A stretch of DNA of 64,000 nt. Origin: Ailanthus altissimus. Lineage: Eukaryota; Streptophyta; Magnoliopsida; Sapindales; Simaroubaceae. A program made the position numbers and the translations under genes. The notes under the pieces are model-generated. The model had not been told where the DNA came from, searched no databases, and saw only the letters and a list, made by a program, of their open reading frames with translations. Shown in pieces: positions 41,837 to 54,530 of the stretch (position 1 is the stretch's first letter; each line of letters opens with the position of its first letter). The stretch lies in NCBI GenBank assembly GCA_946807835.1, contig OX327699.1, positions 26,090,014 to 26,154,013 on the forward strand, read 5' to 3'.

Positions 41837-42106
41837 TTATTAGATTTGAAAAGGATAAGGAAGTATAGTGTTTAAAGAAAAGAAAAATAACTCTTTATTA
41901 ACAACTTAAAATATTATTCACAAATTCTCGTATCAAAATATCAAGTTGACTTTAACTTAAATAATAAGAAAATAAATAACTCAAATACAATTCAAATACT
42001 TATTTTATCTTCATAACTATTTGAATTCAAATTCTAAATTTAACTCCTTTTATTCCTTTAACTTATTTGACCTAGTTTCTAGTAGTAAATATAGCACCAT
42101 TCAACA
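41837..42106 (-). repeat. 3' LTR of the decayed copia element
   Basis: It aligns with 45821-46084 (shared AAATAACTCTTTNTTAACAA and TAGCACCATTCAACA blocks) with many differences. Confidence 0.75.
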
Positions 42107-42119
42107 CCGTTCCTTGCTA

Positions 42120-42680
42120 CTTTTATTTTAAACTTCCATTTTCCCTTTAAGATAAACAAATCTTGTTTTGGATAATCCTTTTGTAAATATGTCAACCAAC
42201 TGGTCTTCACTGCTACAATGTATAAATTTAACTTCATTATTTTTTTGCATCTCTCTCAAGAAATGAAACTTTACTTCGAAGTATTTTATCTTGCCATGAA
42301 ATACAGAATTATTGTGGCAACTTGATTGTCTATGAACAACAATGTTGTAGCATCTTGTTTCATCTTAAAATCATCCCTTAACTTTCTTAACCAAATAGCT
42401 TGATTTACAACAACAGTAATAATGTACTCAACTTCAGCAATAGATTGAGCAACCACTTCTTATTTCTTCTCACTCTAACTAAAGCATGTTGATCCTAGAT
42501 TGAATAAATACTATGAAGTACTTTTCATATCCTCATATGAGCCATCCCAATCACTATCTGCAAAATTATATAAAAACAACGTCTTTATTTTCACAAACTT
42601 GACATCATGATCAACAGTACCTTTGACATATCTCAATATAATATCTTCTTTTCTACATGTGATCTAAGGCAGACTTATAA
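42120..42680 (-). pseudogene. copia RNase H remnant
   Basis: On the minus strand, pieces equivalent to the copia RNase H end are readable across frameshifts, including FHFLREMQ and EDQLVDIFTKGL near 42180-42260 and an AEVEY-like segment near 42430. Not functional. Confidence 0.7.
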
Positions 42681-42850
42681 AAGTGCACCATTCTTTTATG
42701 TCACAAGTTTGAATGTTTCATGACACAAGAATATGCATTGCACTTGGACCACTCTAAAAAAAAGCTCTCGCCCTTCATTCTTACAGTAAATAAAACAACT
42801 CTATTAAGGACAAAAATTTCACATTTGTTTTGTTTAAAAAATGTTGAGTA

Positions 42851-43400
42851 CTATTTCTCAAGTAATTGTCCCACACTCAATAAGTTTTGATCAATTTCAG
42901 GAATAAAACATACATAATGTGTTAATTTTTTCTTACTTGAGCATTCAATCATGATACTATCATTATCTCTTACTGCAATTAACTTGCCATTTCCAATCTT
43001 AATTTTTGATACTATAGATCTGTCTAATTCTTGTAAGATTGATTCATCAAAGGTCATGTGGTTTGTACAACCATTATCAATCAACCAAGCATCATTGGAC
43101 AGATTTCTTTCTACATAACAAGTGACCATAAATAGTTGGTCTTCATGTTGTTGCTGAGTTGTCTGTACATAAGTTTGTGAAGGCTGAGATTCTTTTTATT
43201 TGTTCTCGCAGAATTTGGTAAGATGACCCTTCTGCTTGTAGTCTCTACACTCAATTTTAGGATTTTACCAGTAACTTGAAGCTTGATGGTTTGTTCAGTT
43301 GCAGTGAGGACAAGGTGAAATTTTTTGTTTAGAATCATTATTTGAGCTTACTTCTTCTTTCTTTTGATTACTCTCATTGTAGTGTTGAAAAGTTGTTGTT
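42851..43400 (-). pseudogene. copia protease and zinc-knuckle remnant
   Basis: The minus strand reads WLIDNGCTNHMT (protease, with the catalytic Ser/Thr of D-S-G replaced by Asn) near 43060-43095 and NLLSVGQL near 42860. Upstream (43200-43300) is a frameshifted C/H-rich knuckle region. Not functional. Confidence 0.75.
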
Positions 43401-43409
43401 GTGACATTC

Positions 43410-45040
43410 ATAACGCAGCGAAATAGAAAATAAAATTTTTTTAATCTTTTTTTTCATTAGATAAAAACACTTTTTATCTAAGGATATTATGAATATATGA
43501 ATTTGATATTAAAATAAATAAAAATTAATAAGAACATACTTTGATTCCATGTCGAGTTTGATTCCACCAAAGGATTCCAAACCAAGCCTCTTATTTTCCA
43601 TGTCGAGTTTGAATTTGATAAAAACACTTCTCTTAAAAAAAATGCAAGATAAAAAAAATACGTATCTTGCATTTTTTTTCACGTATGTGTGTTATGTGCT
43701 ATTTAAACTAATATTCTTATTTTAAAATAATAATTTAATTAATAAATAAAGAGACTTAATTCATATAAATCACATAGAGTCTCACTCTTTGTAGTTAATG
43801 TATAATACTCAATATTTGAGCATTATTAGTCTTTTAATAAAAGAAAATTACTAAAATTAAAAATAAAATCTTTTTGATAATTTTAAAAATTATCCTTAAG
43901 ATTTTATTTATTTAATTTCTTAAATTAAATATTTAATTATATTTGAATAATATATTTTCTATATTAATTAATTAATTTTATTCAAATATAAAATATACGT
44001 ATTTGAAAACTATTTTTTGGATACAAACAATTTGTGTAATAACACAATTATTTTTTAATTGTTCACTGTAATAACGAAAGAGATGGTATTAGGGACTTAT
44101 AGACCTATAATTTCAAGCTCCAATAAATTTTGAATAATTAATTAAACTCTTCAATTTATTAATTCAAGTGTTATTCCACTAAAAATCTAGAATTGAACTC
44201 TTGAAATTGTAGATATAATTTACTCAGAAAATTTAAAGCAGTCCATTGATTTAACCCTATGCAATTCAAAGCACTACATGCAATTCAACCCTCTATAGAT
44301 GGTTCATAATTAGAGCTATAATTATCGTTTTACCCCTCTAATTATTTTCTTATCCTTAAATACCATTAATTTACCAGTGAGCAATTAATTTGTAACATTA
44401 TTACAAATTGAGCACTCTAACTGTTCAATTCTAGAATTAACCCTTAAGAGAACTTTCTTTCTAATTTCTGTTATGAAAGAATGGATTCTATATCTGTAAA
44501 TTATATTCCTAACCGCTTATCATACTATGCCACCAAAATACAAGTTTTTAGCATGTTCTTTAGACAAATCGTAACAAGTATTTCAAATGACATAATGACA
44601 CAAACATGAGTTATGATCACTCAGGATTAAGGTTAATCTGCATATGATCATCAATTGACATATTATTAATTAACAACAGTATTTTATATAACAATTCAAA
44701 TTACGTCTGGTCCAATCCTATATAATCATATTATATATAGTTCCTCCATTATAATGTCACTACATTAGTGATCCGGATAAGATCACTACATTTTAAATGT
44801 ATGTGAATCGCACTAGTAATATTTAATTAAATATCCCAAACTTTAATTAATTTATTATGGACATTTCTGTTTATTATCCATAACTTTAATCCTCTTGTAT
44901 ATAACAATTATATACTAGAGTTATGATTACATAAATAAACAAGGCATTTTCTGATATTTATGTCATAAAATTATAAACATTTTTCACGTATAAAATTACA
45001 ACTTTATAATTTTATAAAAATAGTACAAGTATATGATTTT
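43410..45040 (-). mobile_element. probable LTR-derived insertion inside the copia gag (solo LTR?)
   Basis: A block of about 1.6 kb with no coding content separates two parts of one gag-protease frame. On the minus strand it starts near TGTCCTAAAATC and ends near GCGTTATGAATGTCACA, which looks like a long copia LTR. No matching target duplication could be fixed, so boundaries and class are tentative. Confidence 0.42.
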
Positions 45041-45059
45041 AGGACATTATTCCTAATAT

Positions 45060-45780
45060 TTAGGACTTCTTTCCTTTATTCTCACTGAGTAATTATCATG
45101 CTCTCTTGTTTGCAGAGCTCTTTCCACACGTTCCTCAATCTTGTATGATTTTTTTAACTCTTGTGCTTGCAAAGCATTGATTAACTTAGGCAGAGTTATA
45201 GTTGATAAGTCTCTTGACTTTTTAAGAGAATATATTTTTGACTCGAACCTCTTAGGTAGTCATAATAATCTTCTCTACAACCTTCTTGTCTGGCATATCT
45301 TCTCTAAGTAGCTTGATATTATTAATAATATGTAGTAGCCTGTCAGAGTAGTCCTTGAATTTATCTGCTTCTTTCATTCTTTGTATTTCAAATTTCCTCC
45401 TTAAGTTCAGCACTTGCATTTTCTTTAATCTGTCATTGCCTTGATACTCTTGTTTGAGTAAGTTCTATGCTTTCTTTGCTGTTTCACAAGTCATGATCTT
45501 GGTAAATATCACTTCTGAGACAGCATAATAGATATGAGTCTTAGCTTTAAACATCCTCATTATTTCTTATCTTTGATTTTTGATTTGAGCAATTGTGGGA
45601 TCCTCTAGCAAAGGTGTTGTCTCACCCGTTTCAACCAAATTTTATAAATCATTTGCTTGCAAAAATGCCTCTATTCTAATAGCCCAAATCTGATAGTTAT
45701 CTATTGAAAATATTGGTGGCAATAACATGTAACTATTTTCTGTCATTGAAACAACTTACTTCTATTTTTAAAAAGAAAAA
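45060..45780 (-). pseudogene. copia gag (UBN2 type) remnant
   Basis: The minus strand reads a gag N-terminus (LPPIFSIDNYQIWAIRIEAF near 45660-45730), then IMTCETAKKAW, QMQVLNLR-like and VVEKII segments of the UBN2 gag family, with several stops and frameshifts. Confidence 0.75.
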
Positions 45781-45820
45781 ATAACTCACAGGTCCTTTAA
45801 GAAGAAGAGCTCTGATACTA

Positions 45821-46084
45821 TTATTAAGTTTGAGAAAGATAAAAAATTATAATGTTTAAGAGAAAGAAAAATAACTCTTTGTTAACAACTCAAAATATTG
45901 TTTACGAATTTTTGTATCAAAATATCGAGTTTACATCAATTTCAATATTGAAAAAAATAAAGAACTCAAATACAATTTAAATACTTATTTTATCTTGATA
46001 AACTTCAAATTCTAAATTGAACTCTTTTTATTCCTCTAGCTTATTTGACCTGCTCTCTAGCAATAAATGTAGCACCATTCAACA
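45821..46084 (-). repeat. 5' LTR of the decayed copia element
   Basis: Partner of 41837-42106, next to the primer-binding site. Confidence 0.75.
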
Positions 46085-47292
46085 AAGACAATATAAGGCA
46101 GGCCACGATGCAACCACCATTTGCTTGAAACTTAAGCTATATGGCTTTATCAGCAGAAAGCGCGCAGCATCTCATGATTTTGAAGTTGAATATGTTTTGT
46201 TCGTTTGAGTATGCATGTAGTAAAGGTAAAGGCAGCTCTCTGTGCCTCCGGTCTAATTTCAAATCAATGCTGCTGAAAGACAATCATCCTCAAAATTTGA
46301 CCCAAATGGCGTTGCTAAACAAAAGGATCCCTTATGGTCAAACCATGAAATCGATTGTAGTAGTTGTGCATTATCACATTCTCACGTCAACTGACCAGCT
46401 TAATACCTGAAACAAATGAATTATTAACATCTAAAAAGTATCAAACCATCATGCTTATACCTAATTTAAACTTAAATTTTGAACAAATAACCTCCAAATT
46501 CTTTCTGGGATCCAAAAGATTAGGCAAATTATGCAAACCAAAAAGAACCTTTACCAGGAAATGGACCTTTTTTATATTTGCATAGCGATATAACAATGTA
46601 AAGAGGATAACTTATGTGCATGCCTGTGAAAGCAACGTAGAGCTGGACCAGCAATCCAACCTGACTCATTATTATGGCCCAAGATCTGGCCTGAAATAAA
46701 GCTTCTTTTATAGTACATGCTCATCTACCACATAACACACTCATATATCTAGAAAATCTGAGTGAGTCAGACATGTTTCAATGCAATCTCAGACTCTTTT
46801 GTAAAAAAAATAAAAGCATCACCCTAAAAGCCTACTTCGATTGATGCCCAAATTGCTCGTTACTCTCTACCAACTTTTTCACACGTGCCCGATCTGTACA
46901 TTTTCACATATAAAAGAACTAGTCAAAATGGTTTATGGTTGTCATGTAAAGCGAGTACTACAAATTTCCTACTCGAGAGTGTATAGTTTAGGGCAATATG
47001 TTTGAATTTCATTGGACAACAGCGACTTATTTTCAGCACAACTTTCCATACACATTTTCAAAAAGTCTGGCTTTCGCTCTGCTTTCTCTCTCTCTTAGTG
47101 CTTCAAATAATTATTAGTTTTTATCGATGGTCGTTCAAAGTTCAAATTATCATATTTCCTTCTATATTTCTCACACGCACAGTTATCATCACAGCTTCTC
47201 CTCCCTTAAGCTGAGTGTGTACTTATTGTACAGTGGCTTAGTGCACAAAAAGAGCTTTAGTACTCATCCAAGCAGCTCATTTACAAGGAGCA
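46085..47292. other. upstream region of the receptor kinase gene
   Basis: No coding sequence is recognised. A CT-rich stretch near 47075-47100 and the last 200 bp probably hold the promoter and 5' UTR of the kinase gene. No TATA box could be chosen with confidence. Confidence 0.5.
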
Positions 47293-50200
47293 ATGAAAAT
47301 GGGTATGCTGGTTTTGATCTACACAGTGATTTCTGCAGCAACCCTCTTCAGCTCTTGCTGCCATGCTCTCACTGAAGATGGTAAAAACTCTCACCCAATT
47401 AATCTTTTAGTATGAGTTCTTCTTTTTTTCATTTGCTTCAAGTGTGTATTTCAGTCAACCTGTTTTGCTGCTGAGGTAATGCGTTTGGAGTATGGGGTTT
47501 TTACTGTTGGCAAAAAAATAATGGCAATCTTCTTATTCTTCAAAAGAAGATGGAGGGTTCCTAAATTGGTATGTTAGTTATTAAGAATATAAAAGAAGTA
47601 CTAATTGTCATTAAGGTATTCAAAAAGTGCTATTTTTTTTAACATTAGCCCAAGTTTTTCGCTTGATGTTTCATGTTATTTGTTGTACCATAATGAAGAT
47701 GCTTGTTTTAGAAACAAATGAATTCAAATCGAGGTTAAAGTTAGGGTTTTTGATGATGTATTCTTCTTTTCCAGGAATTACATTGCTGGAAATCAAAAGC
47801 ACTTTGAATGATAGTAGAAACTTTCTTGCGAACTGGCAATCTACTGATGAATCTCCTTGCAACTGGACTGGCATTGCTTGCCACCCACATGACCAACGAG
47901 TTTGCTCTATGTACGTCACTTTCATTCACAGCTGCAATTTTCGTTATGTCTAATTACTCTGAAGTTGTTTCATTTTAAAAAATAATTTCATTTGTTGGGT
48001 TATTCAGAAATCTACCACACACGCAATTGGGAGGCATTATATCTCCCAGCATTGGCAAACTCAATAGATTGCAGAGACTGTGCGTATAATTTCCTTTTTT
48101 TCTCTTCCCACTAGAAACACTGAAGAAAGGACTAACTCGTCCATTTTTGTTTTAATCTTAAACAGGGCGCTTCACCAGAATAGTTTACATGGATCTATTC
48201 CCATTGAAATTACAAATTGTACTGAACTCCGAGCCTTGTAAGTGAACATAGTTTATCTAGTTGAGCGGTTATGGACATTAGTTCTTCGCTCATATTTCAA
48301 ATTTCATTCATCCATTAGTGTCATCTAAGTGCACCTGGCATTTCATTCTGCAATTGATCATCTATGTAGGTATTTGAGGGCAAATTATCTCCAAGGAGGC
48401 GTACCAGCAAATATCGGAAACCTAGCTTTTCTCCATATATTGTATGATCTCTGATTGCCCCACTGTTGATTGATCCTAATTTTGATTCATGGTTGAGTTT
48501 ACATTTTGATATTGTTTTTGATGTGGGAATTTTTAAAAAGGGATTTGTCGAGCAATTTACTCAAGGGTGCTATACCCTCTTCGCTTGGACGTCTCACACA
48601 TTTGCACTACTTGTAAGTTCAATAATACCTTTATAGACTTGCATATTCTAGGTTTTCAAGTTAAGGCTTGTGCAAAATTTGGAAAAGTTGTGATGTGTAT
48701 TATCGTGTTTTTTCGTGCAGAAATTTGTCTGCCAACTTTTTCTCTGGTGAAATTCCAGACTTTGGAGCCCTGAGCATTTTTGGAAACAAGTCGTGAGTGC
48801 TTCTATTATCATTGTGCTTTTCTTTTATCTTACTCTTCTATATGCTTTATCAAATGTTGTAGAGCGATTAATCTTTGGTGACTTGTTAATTTATCGGACT
48901 CTTCTACAGAGTTGTTTGATGAAGTATCTCTGCACAACCATTGCCTAAATTTTTAAGTAGCTTATTGATGAAATAAGCCTATCACCTATTCCTTGCGATG
49001 GTAAATCTCTTTTATATGGATACTGTTTATACATCTGACCTTGTAGAAACACTCATAAGAGCCAAATTGAGAACTGAAACTAAAAGTGGTACTCGGATGC
49101 CTTCAGTAGGGCCTCAAATATTTTCATATTATGTATCTTGATTGAAATGGTACTGGAAGACATCTCATGTCCTAAACCATGCCATTCGAAAGGAGTGCTG
49201 CTCCTGTGTGGCCACCTGATGTGTATGATTATGGCATGTATGATTCTCTGCTGCTTGTCTAAAGGGGCATCAAATGATGGATTCACTAGGTTTTATCTTC
49301 ACTGGCGGAGAATGCATTGATATGGCATTGTGGCTATCTAGTGTTGTACTCATGAAGACTATCTGCACAACAAGCACATAATTTTGGCAACTTCAAAATC
49401 CATGTGGTATATAAGTATAATATTAGCGACACCGGATTCTTGATTAGCACCTCTGTTGTTCTTCATTGTCCCTCTTAACTTCTTCTAATACTACCTTGTT
49501 TTGCTTGTGCTTAGGTTTTTTGGAAATTCAGATCTTTGTGGCCGACAAGTGCACAAGCCATGTAGAACCTCAATGGGATTCCCTGCTGTGCTACCTCATG
49601 CAGCAAGTGATGAAGCTGCAGGTATTATATGTTATTGGATTTTCACTGGATAATGCACCTTGGAATAGTTGTCCCTTATGTTAATTTATTATGAAAAGCT
49701 GCTAATTTTGGAGGTGTGTGCACATACTAACTGGTTTGCTTGCTATGGGAGTTATGCAGTACCTACAAAACGATCCTCTCATTACATGAAAGGAGTGCTT
49801 ATTGGTGCTATGTCCACTTTGGGCCTTGCGCTTGTTGTACTTCTTGCATTCCTTTGGATTTGTTTGCTGTCAAAGAAGGAAAGAGCTGTGAAGAGATACA
49901 CTGAAGTTAGAAAGCAAGTTGATCAAGAAGCAAGTAAGCTGAATATTTATCAAAATGCTGTACTTTTCCTTTTTGATTCTTTTTCTTTGTGCCTAATTAT
50001 TAATTTCTTCAATAGGAACAAAGCTCATTACCTTTCATGGTGATATGCCGTACCCCTCATGTGAGATTATTGAGAAGTTGGAATCTCTTGATGAGGAGGA
50101 TGTTGTAGGGTCGGGAGGATTTGGTACAGTATACCGGATGGTCATGAATGATTGTGGAACATTTGCTGTTAAAAGAATTGATCGGAGTCGTGAAGGATCT

Positions 50201-51343
50201 GATCAAGTGTTTGAGAGGGAGTTGGAGATCTTGGGTAGCATCAAACACATAAATTTGGTAAATCTGCGAGGTTACTGCAGGCTCCCTGCCTCAAAACTTC
50301 TGATGTATGATTACCTGCCTATGGGCAGCTTAGATGATTTCTTGCACGGTAAGTGTCAGTTTTTTAATTTTATTTTGTTTTTTAAAATATATTTTTTTAA
50401 TTCTTGTGTAAATTGTAATGTATAAGATTTGCGTAGATATCTTGTTTATATTGGGAAGAATGCTTATTTAATATCGTTCTTAACTTCATGTCTTTTACCA
50501 TTTAGAACGTGGTGAAGGAGATCAAATACTGAACTGGAGTGATCGTTTGAAAATTGCCCATGGTTCTGCTAGGGGGTTGGCATACTTACACCATGACTGC
50601 TCCCCCAAGATAGTTCATCGTGACATCAAATCAAGCAACATTCTCCTTGATGAAAACTTGGAGCCCCATGTCGCTGACTTCGGTCTTGCCAAGCTTTTGG
50701 TAGATGAAGATGGGCATGTCACTACTGTGGTTGCTGGCACTTTTGGCTATTTGGCACCGGGTGCGTGCTTGTTGAGTAGACATCCTATTCTGATATTTGT
50801 GTCCAGTTCCACAGATCTGTAGATATTTGTCCAGTCACTGACTGGTTGTTTCCATGTACTATTTGAAACAGAGTATCTGCAGAGTGGAAGAGCTACTGAG
50901 AAGTCCGATGTGTATAGCTTTGGAGTTCTCTTGCTAGAGCTTGTAACTGGTAAAAGACCAACTGATCCAGCTTTTGTACAGAGAGGCTTAAATGTCGTCG
51001 GTTGGGTAAGCCCCCCATGAACTTTTCTTTCCTAATATGGTCAAGGATCACATACAAGTAAGGCAATTGGTCTAGTAACTTACTGAAAAATACTGAATAA
51101 TTATCTATACTTGAGCAGATGAACACTCTGCTGAGAGAGAACAGATTGGAAGATGTAGTAGATAAACGATGCACTGATGCTGATCTTGAAACTGTTGAAG
51201 CAATTCTTGAAATAGCTGCAAGGTGTACGGATGCAAATCCGGATGACCGGCCAACAATGAGCCAGGTTTTGCAGCTGCTAGAGCAAGAGGTCATGTCACC
51301 TGACCCTAGTGATTTCTACGAGTCCCATTCAGATTATTGTTAA
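47293..51343 (+). CDS. leucine-rich-repeat receptor-like kinase (FEI / At5g62710-like), 13 exons, 603 aa
   Basis: Exons: 47293-47380, 47775-47910, 48008-48079, 48166-48237, 48370-48441, 48541-48612, 48721-48792, 49515-49621, 49760-49933, 50016-50348, 50506-50760, 50872-51005, 51119-51343. They sum to 1812 bp, and all junctions are GT-AG and in frame. The protein has a signal peptide ([15 protein letters not shown]), an LRRNT-type cap with CNWTGIAC, five LRRs (exons 3-7, 72 bp each, all in the same phase), a paired-Cys region ([10 protein letters not shown]), a transmembrane helix ([20 protein letters not shown]), and a kinase with GSGGFGTVY, the AVKRI lysine, [11 protein letters not shown] and APE. 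All catalytic residues are present, so it should be an active RD kinase at the plasma membrane. It resembles the LRR-XIII group (FEI1, FEI2, At5g62710), which in Arabidopsis includes regulators of cell-wall growth. The exact ligand and role here are unknown. It is the only intact host gene in the window. Confidence 0.94.
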
Positions 51344-53190
51344 ATTCATACCAATGGCAATCCAGAACTATCCTACTGATCATACATTCTGCTGGAATGT
51401 GTAATTACTATCCTCACCTTATTTTCCAAGTGTTTTGCTAGCCCCTCTCCTTGTGGCCTGTACATTATTTTTCTCATCTGCAATTGATGGATGTCTGGTG
51501 TTACCATGAACCTGCCTGAAGTCTCACAAGTTTTCCTAGGAAGATTTTACCAGTACCAGTAACAAAACTATTATTTTTACTCTGAATAGGTAATGCTCAT
51601 GATGACCAATCAACTAGCTATCTTAATTCACAAGGGACAAGTTGAAATATATATGAAAACTGTCGCCACCCTGAAGTTTGTTGAACCCCTTTGTGACCGT
51701 TCGTTTAAACGAAAAGACTAAAGCCCTGGCCTTACCTAATCATCTCTGCAGACTGCAGCATTTTCTAAGTGAATTATTTGCAATAATTTTGTCTACATTT
51801 CCTAGATATTTGGATTGTAATACTAATGCATCTTTTTGCCTTAACCCACAAATTCGCGGGCTTCTAAATTGACAAGCGTTGATATTTGCTCTGCAAGATA
51901 GTTACAAGGCAAAGCAACACATAACAATAAGACTGGAAAAAGAGTAAAAAAATAACTGTTAAATATGTAACATATCTATCTAGTTTTGTGATGACCACTA
52001 ATACTTGGCTCTTCAGCTCAAGCTGTAAATTAAGTTTGATCACCATTCTATAATCTGGTACTTAAACTACTAGAAAGAATTAATAGCAAAAACATTTTTT
52101 TCTTCTTGTGTTAGTTCTTTCTCTTGGAATCTCATAATTTTCTATTTTGGAATATCATCTTAGATAAAGAAATTAAAAAAAAAAATTAAATAGACAAAAC
52201 TCAAATTTTAGTTGGAGACACAATATAACTACCTTTTAATAATAAAAAAATGTAAGTAATATAGAATAAATTTGTGATAGAAACAAGTAGTAAAGGTGAC
52301 ACCGGATATGTAGGTAGTTAACGCATGTTTAAAATTGTGGTGGATTCTCTCTTTTTATATAAAAAACAAAAATTATCATCCAAAATAAGTATGAAAGAAT
52401 TTTAAATTTAATTTTTAATAAAAAAAATTATTTTATGTGAGAATTATAACTTTAAATTAATTATTTTGAAAATTTTGTAATTAAGTATATTTTAAGTTGT
52501 TATTGTCTTTATAAAAAAAAAGTACTTTTTTTTTAGAATTCACTATGTTGCCCAACATACCCTGAGTGTGACAATAATTATACTAATATCATGTTTGTGT
52601 TCCTAGATTTGAGAGTTATTGTTTGTGTCCATAAATCTTTGTATTGGATCATAGTTTTTTTCTAAATTTATATCCCTTTTGATTTGCATCAATATGGACT
52701 GAAATTTCTATTGCTGTATATTAGAAAATAAATAACTAAATTACTTTGCTTCTCGTGTTCTAATAAAATGTGAATGTATTCTGTACCCCCATCATCGTAA
52801 TTTTCTTTTTCACTTGTCCGAAAATTCGGCGGCCTAGTCTGTTTTATTGTCTTGAATTGAATAATATGTGATGTTAATGAAAGTGATGAATTGCTTGTTT
52901 TTTGCCATTTCATTTTCTTTAGAACACTTCTCTTTATTATTTTTTTTAAAAAATATCATTGATTGCAATATTATTAAAGAATTAGTAATATTATATCATA
53001 AGATTCTTAATATAAAATCAAAAAATTATTAAAATCTTATCCAAAAATAAGATAATGCTATTATGATCTGCCCAAACTTAGTTCTATCACATAAAAAGAT
53101 ATAAACAAACCTTATAACAAAGAAAACTATCCTAATCGAGAACTATTCCAATCATAGATCACTTCTCTTTATAGTTGAATCTTTAAAAAA
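51344..53190. other. 3' flank of the kinase gene and AT-rich spacer
   Basis: The first few hundred bases are probably the 3' UTR. The rest is AT-rich without a recognised gene or complete repeat. Confidence 0.55.
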
Positions 53191-53344
53191 AATGCTTATT
53201 TTAACTAATATAATGATAATTTTATTCTATCGAGGTTAAAAAAAAGTAATAATTTTATCTACATTTTAATGCTTATTTTAACTAATATAATGATAATTTT
53301 ATTCTATCGAGGTTAAAAAAAAGTAATAATTTTATCTACATTTT
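53191..53344. repeat. 77-bp tandem duplication, two copies
   Basis: AATGCTTATTTTAACTAATA begins units at 53191 and 53268. I saw no difference between them until the last bases. Confidence 0.92.
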
Positions 53345-53591
53345 TCCTTTATAGGAGAAAGGAAGTCCATAGTCCATAATACTATGTACTTAACAGTAAA
53401 TTTGGATTTTGGACCCCATAAAATCTTGGCGTGCATGACTATACTTTAACCGCATAATAAAATATATATTTCTCTAAAAACAATTTCCACTTAATGTAGT
53501 AATTAATAGAAAATGACAGAATTCGGTAAGCTTGTTCTAAAGAGAAGAAAAATTGAACGAAGTCTGGAAAATGAAGACAAAACAGATAGCT

Positions 53592-53680
53592 GAAGTTATA
53601 TATATTCATTAAGAAGCTTATAAGTCTCAAATCAGTGGAAAAGAACTCCGTTGCCTCACATTCAATACAAAACTTTTCAG
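53592..53680. repeat. diverged direct repeat, copy 1 (partner at 61735-61836)
   Basis: GAAGT-TATATATTCA...AAGCTT-AAGTC...ATCAGTGGAAAAGAACT...TTCAATACAA is shared with 61735-61836 in the same orientation. Confidence 0.75.
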
Positions 53681-53699
53681 TTTGCTACAAAACTTGAAA

Positions 53700-53844
53700 A
53701 CAAAAGGGGAAGAAGGAAAGCTAAAGTGGAAAATAATCGGTTTCAGGTTGTCTGCTCCAGAGATAATAAGCGGCAAAAATCCACCGTGGATGGACCAGAT
53801 ATTTCTGCTGTTCCTCCGCCCACCGATAAGCATTGGTTCCTTTT
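53700..53844 (-). pseudogene. CTD-phosphatase-like (CPL4/FCP1 type) pseudogene, C-terminal BRCT part
   Basis: The minus strand reads RWAEEQQKYLVHPRWIFAAY then YLWSRQPETDYFPL, the end of the BRCT domain of plant RNA polymerase II CTD phosphatase-like proteins of the FCP1 family. It continues 59232-60210 across the copia insertion; the target duplication CTTTT lies exactly at the join. Confidence 0.82.
53840..53844. repeat. target-site duplication of the complete copia element, left (CTTTT)
   Basis: CTTTT, repeated at 59232-59236. Confidence 0.9.
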
Positions 53845-54514
53845 TGTTGGGAAAGATCACAAAATACTACACAGCAAAAATAATTCTTTCTCCCACGTTG
53901 TGTTATTAAAATGGGCAATATATCACCAATGTAAGCACAACAATATTACCACAAACATTAACCATCAATCAATCACAATGAATACCAAACTTTTACGTGG
54001 AAAACCCAATTCGAGAAAAACCACGGGACCGTAGTCCGATATCAACACTTCCACTATGCAATAATAATGGGATTACAACAATGTTCTCTCTAGAATCACC
54101 ACTAGAGGCTCACCACAACATCAAGAACATTAATCTTGGCTCAACAACAATAAATCTAACAAATTCTCCTTAAATGTAAATTTGCTAGATAATGCTAAAT
54201 CAGAGGCTAAATCGAAAATCAAATCGATAAAAATGTAGAGCAAGATGTTGGGAACTCACCTTCAAAATTTGAGCAAAATCGGAGCTCAAATTGGCATCCA
54301 ATCATCAAAGAGAAAACTAAAACCCTAAGTTTTCTCTTTTCTTTTTCTCTCGTTTCCTCTCTGTTTTTGTTTCTGCATTCTGCATTCTGCTTCTCGGCCA
54401 AAATCAACAAAACTCACAATGGTGCACTGTGCACTTATGGCAAATTTTACTCAGCTCCCTTCATGGCTAATTACATAAAAACCCTGGACCCACATGATGT
54501 GGATCCCACCAACA
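53845..54514 (-). repeat. 3' LTR of the complete copia element (670 bp)
   Basis: TGTTGGGAAA to CCACCAACA on the plus strand; same length as 58562-59231, with scattered substitutions. The polypurine tract follows on its inner side (about 54515-54530 on the minus strand). Confidence 0.95.
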
Positions 54515-54530
54515 AATCTCCCCCTCCACG

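Larger units (their letters stand above)
41837..46084 (-). mobile_element. highly decayed Ty1/copia element, minus strand
   Basis: Diverged LTRs of about 270 bp lie at 41837-42106 and 45821-46084. Next to the right one is a primer site (45809-45820, one mismatch to TGGTATCAGAGC). Between them on the minus strand lie gag, zinc knuckle/protease and RNase H remnants in copia order; integrase and RT are deleted. A further AT-rich block of about 1.6 kb interrupts gag. No clear target duplication was found. Confidence 0.8.

Noticed and set aside
47627..47953. 108-codon open frame across exon 2 of the kinase
   Set aside because: It reads through intron sequence on both sides. Splice sites at 47774/47775 and 47910/47911 give the correct exon.
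51678..51872. Small 64-codon frame downstream of the kinase gene
   Set aside because: Lies in the probable 3' UTR or flank, with no motif or conserved feature.
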